Program-made: the position numbers and the translations under genes
Origin: JASHPR01 sp963739645
Lineage (GTDB): Bacteria > Actinomycetota > Actinomycetes > Streptosporangiales > Streptosporangiaceae
Assembly (NCBI GenBank): GCA_963739645.1
Contig: CAVUBM010000079.1
Coordinates: forward strand, 124,001-188,000
Length of the DNA: 64,000 nt
Direction of reading: 5' to 3'
Notes under the pieces: model-generated
Databases searched by the model: none
Told to the model about the DNA's origin: nothing
The model's input: the letters and a program-made list of their open reading frames with translations, nothing else
Shown: piece by piece, positions 63,059 to 64,000 of the stretch
Layout: every line of letters begins with the position of its first letter
Numbering within the stretch: the stretch's first letter is position 1

Positions 63059-64000
63059 TGACGATGCCGTTGCGCCAGAGCGTGCGGGTCGGAAGCTACC
63101 TGCTGCGCCAGAAGCTGGCCCGCCGCGAGAAGTTCCCGCTGCTCGTGGAGCTCGAGCCGCTGTTCGCGTGCAACCTCAAGTGCGCGGGCTGCGGCAAGAT
63201 CCAGCAGCCACATGAGCTGCTGAAGCAGCGCATGCCGGTCGAGCAGGCCCTCGCCGCGATCGAGGAATGCGGCGCGCCGATGGTGTCGATCGCCGGCGGC
63301 GAGCCGCTCATGCACCCGCAGATCGACGAGATCGTGCGGCAGCTGATCGCGCGCAAGAAGTTCGTGTTCCTGTGCACGAACGCGCTGCTGCTGCCCAAGA
63401 AGATCGAGAAGTTCACGCCGTCGCCGTACTTCGCCTGGGTGGTGCACATCGACGGGCTGCGCGAGCGGCACGACGAGTCGGTCTGCAAGGAGGGCGTGTT
63501 CGACGAGGCGGTCGCCGCGATCAAGGACGCGAAGCGGCGCGGGTTCCAGGTGAACACGAACACCACGTTCTTCAACACCGACACCCCGCAGACCGTGATC
63601 GACGTGCTCAACTACCTCAACGACGACCTGGGCATCGACCAGATGCAGATCTCCCCGGCCTACGCCTACGAGAAGGCGCCGGACCAGGAGCACTTCCTCG
63701 GCGTCACCGAGACCAGGGAGCTGTTCCGCAAGGCGTTCGCCGACGGCAACAGGAAGCGCTGGCGGCTCAACCACTCGCCGCTGTTCCTGGACTTCCTCGA
63801 GGGCAAGACCGACTTCGGCTGCACCGCGTGGGGCATCCCGTCCTACTCGCTGCTCGGCTGGCAGCGGCCGTGCTACCTGATGGCCGACGGGTACGCCAAG
63901 ACCTACAAGGAGCTGATCGAGACCACCGACTGGGACAAGTACGGCCGCGGCAAGGACCCGCGGTGCGCGAACTGCATGGCGCACTGCGGCTACGAGCCGT
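63058..64000 (+). CDS. hpnH: Hopanoid radical SAM protein HpnH (partial)
   Basis: HpnH attaches a 5'-deoxyadenosyl group to hopene to form adenosylhopane. The ATG at 63058 overlaps the ispH stop. The start is TMPLRQSVRVGSYLLRQKLA; the radical SAM cysteines are in EPLFACNLKCAGCGKIQQPH (CxxxCxxC). SIAGGEPLMHPQIDEIV, DGLRERHDESVCKEGVFDEA and the C-terminal cysteines in DPRCANCMAHCGYEP follow. The frame is intact for 314 codons, then runs off the window end, so the last few dozen residues are missing. Confidence 0.95.
   Translation, partial: MTMPLRQSVRVGSYLLRQKLARREKFPLLVELEPLFACNLKCAGCGKIQQPHELLKQRMPVEQALAAIEECGAPMVSIAGGEPLMHPQIDEIVRQLIARKKFVFLCTNALLLPKKIEKFTPSPYFAWVVHIDGLRERHDESVCKEGVFDEAVAAIKDAKRRGFQVNTNTTFFNTDTPQTVIDVLNYLNDDLGIDQMQISPAYAYEKAPDQEHFLGVTETRELFRKAFADGNRKRWRLNHSPLFLDFLEGKTDFGCTAWGIPSYSLLGWQRPCYLMADGYAKTYKELIETTDWDKYGRGKDPRCANCMAHCGYEP

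Overview
The window is chromosomal DNA from a high-GC actinomycete. Evidence for this: the rimP-nusA-ylxR-infB-DUF503-rbfA-nrnA-truB-ribF-rpsO-pnp gene order; a mycothiol-dependent (Rv2466c-type) reductase; a SARP-type regulator; a four-gene conservon (sensor kinase, roadblock, DUF742, GTPase); a menaquinone menA; RpiB with the actinobacterial GGSGNGE active site; and strong third-position GC. The closest order cannot be fixed from sequence alone (Streptosporangiales- or Streptomyces-like). No tRNA, rRNA, CRISPR, phage or insertion sequence was seen.

Layout. 1-13.5 kb: translation and RNA-processing block ending in pnp and an M16 peptidase. 13.6-31 kb: single genes and small operons: a SARP-hydrolase fusion, a methyltransferase, a SigE-type sigma factor with a membrane partner and a 34-residue membrane peptide, dapB, yccF, an AHSA1/ArsR operon with two palindromic operators, a LysE exporter, an acyl-CoA synthetase, NfeD-SPFH, a P450 divergent from an IclR regulator, menA, a NERD protein and an amidase. 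30.5-47.7 kb: a duplicated-domain lipoprotein and an MMPL transporter, malQ, pepN, a mycothiol reductase, ALDH, rpiB, a SET protein, a PQQ-propeller remnant, a two-gene ABC exporter, MarR divergent from an NADH-dehydrogenase-like flavoprotein, and an Eis-type acetyltransferase. 47.7-53.8 kb: conservon cvnABCD with a repeat-bearing kinase tail, a PP2C/SpoIIE phosphatase, and the degraded tail of a second conservon GTPase. 54.5-64 kb: a hopanoid operon (hpnC, hpnD, hpnE, polyprenyl synthase, shc, hpnG, ispH, hpnH), cut by the window end. It is preceded by about 0.9 kb without an intact gene that carries four TGAC-N6-GTCA sites.

How the genes work together. The hopanoid genes form a full route from isoprenoid precursors: IspH supplies C5 units, the polyprenyl synthase makes farnesyl diphosphate, HpnD/HpnC/HpnE make squalene, Shc makes hopene, HpnH adds adenosine and HpnG removes adenine. 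Most junctions overlap by ATGA, which suggests translational coupling.

Caveat on quality. Many genes are broken by single-base frame changes, concentrated at 0.1-8 kb and 54.7-63 kb, and they include genes that should be essential (nusA, infB, truB). Homology resumes cleanly in another frame each time, and at least two sites lie in G or C runs. I read these as sequencing or assembly errors rather than gene decay and annotate the genes over their full span. The exact positions of the breaks are approximate.
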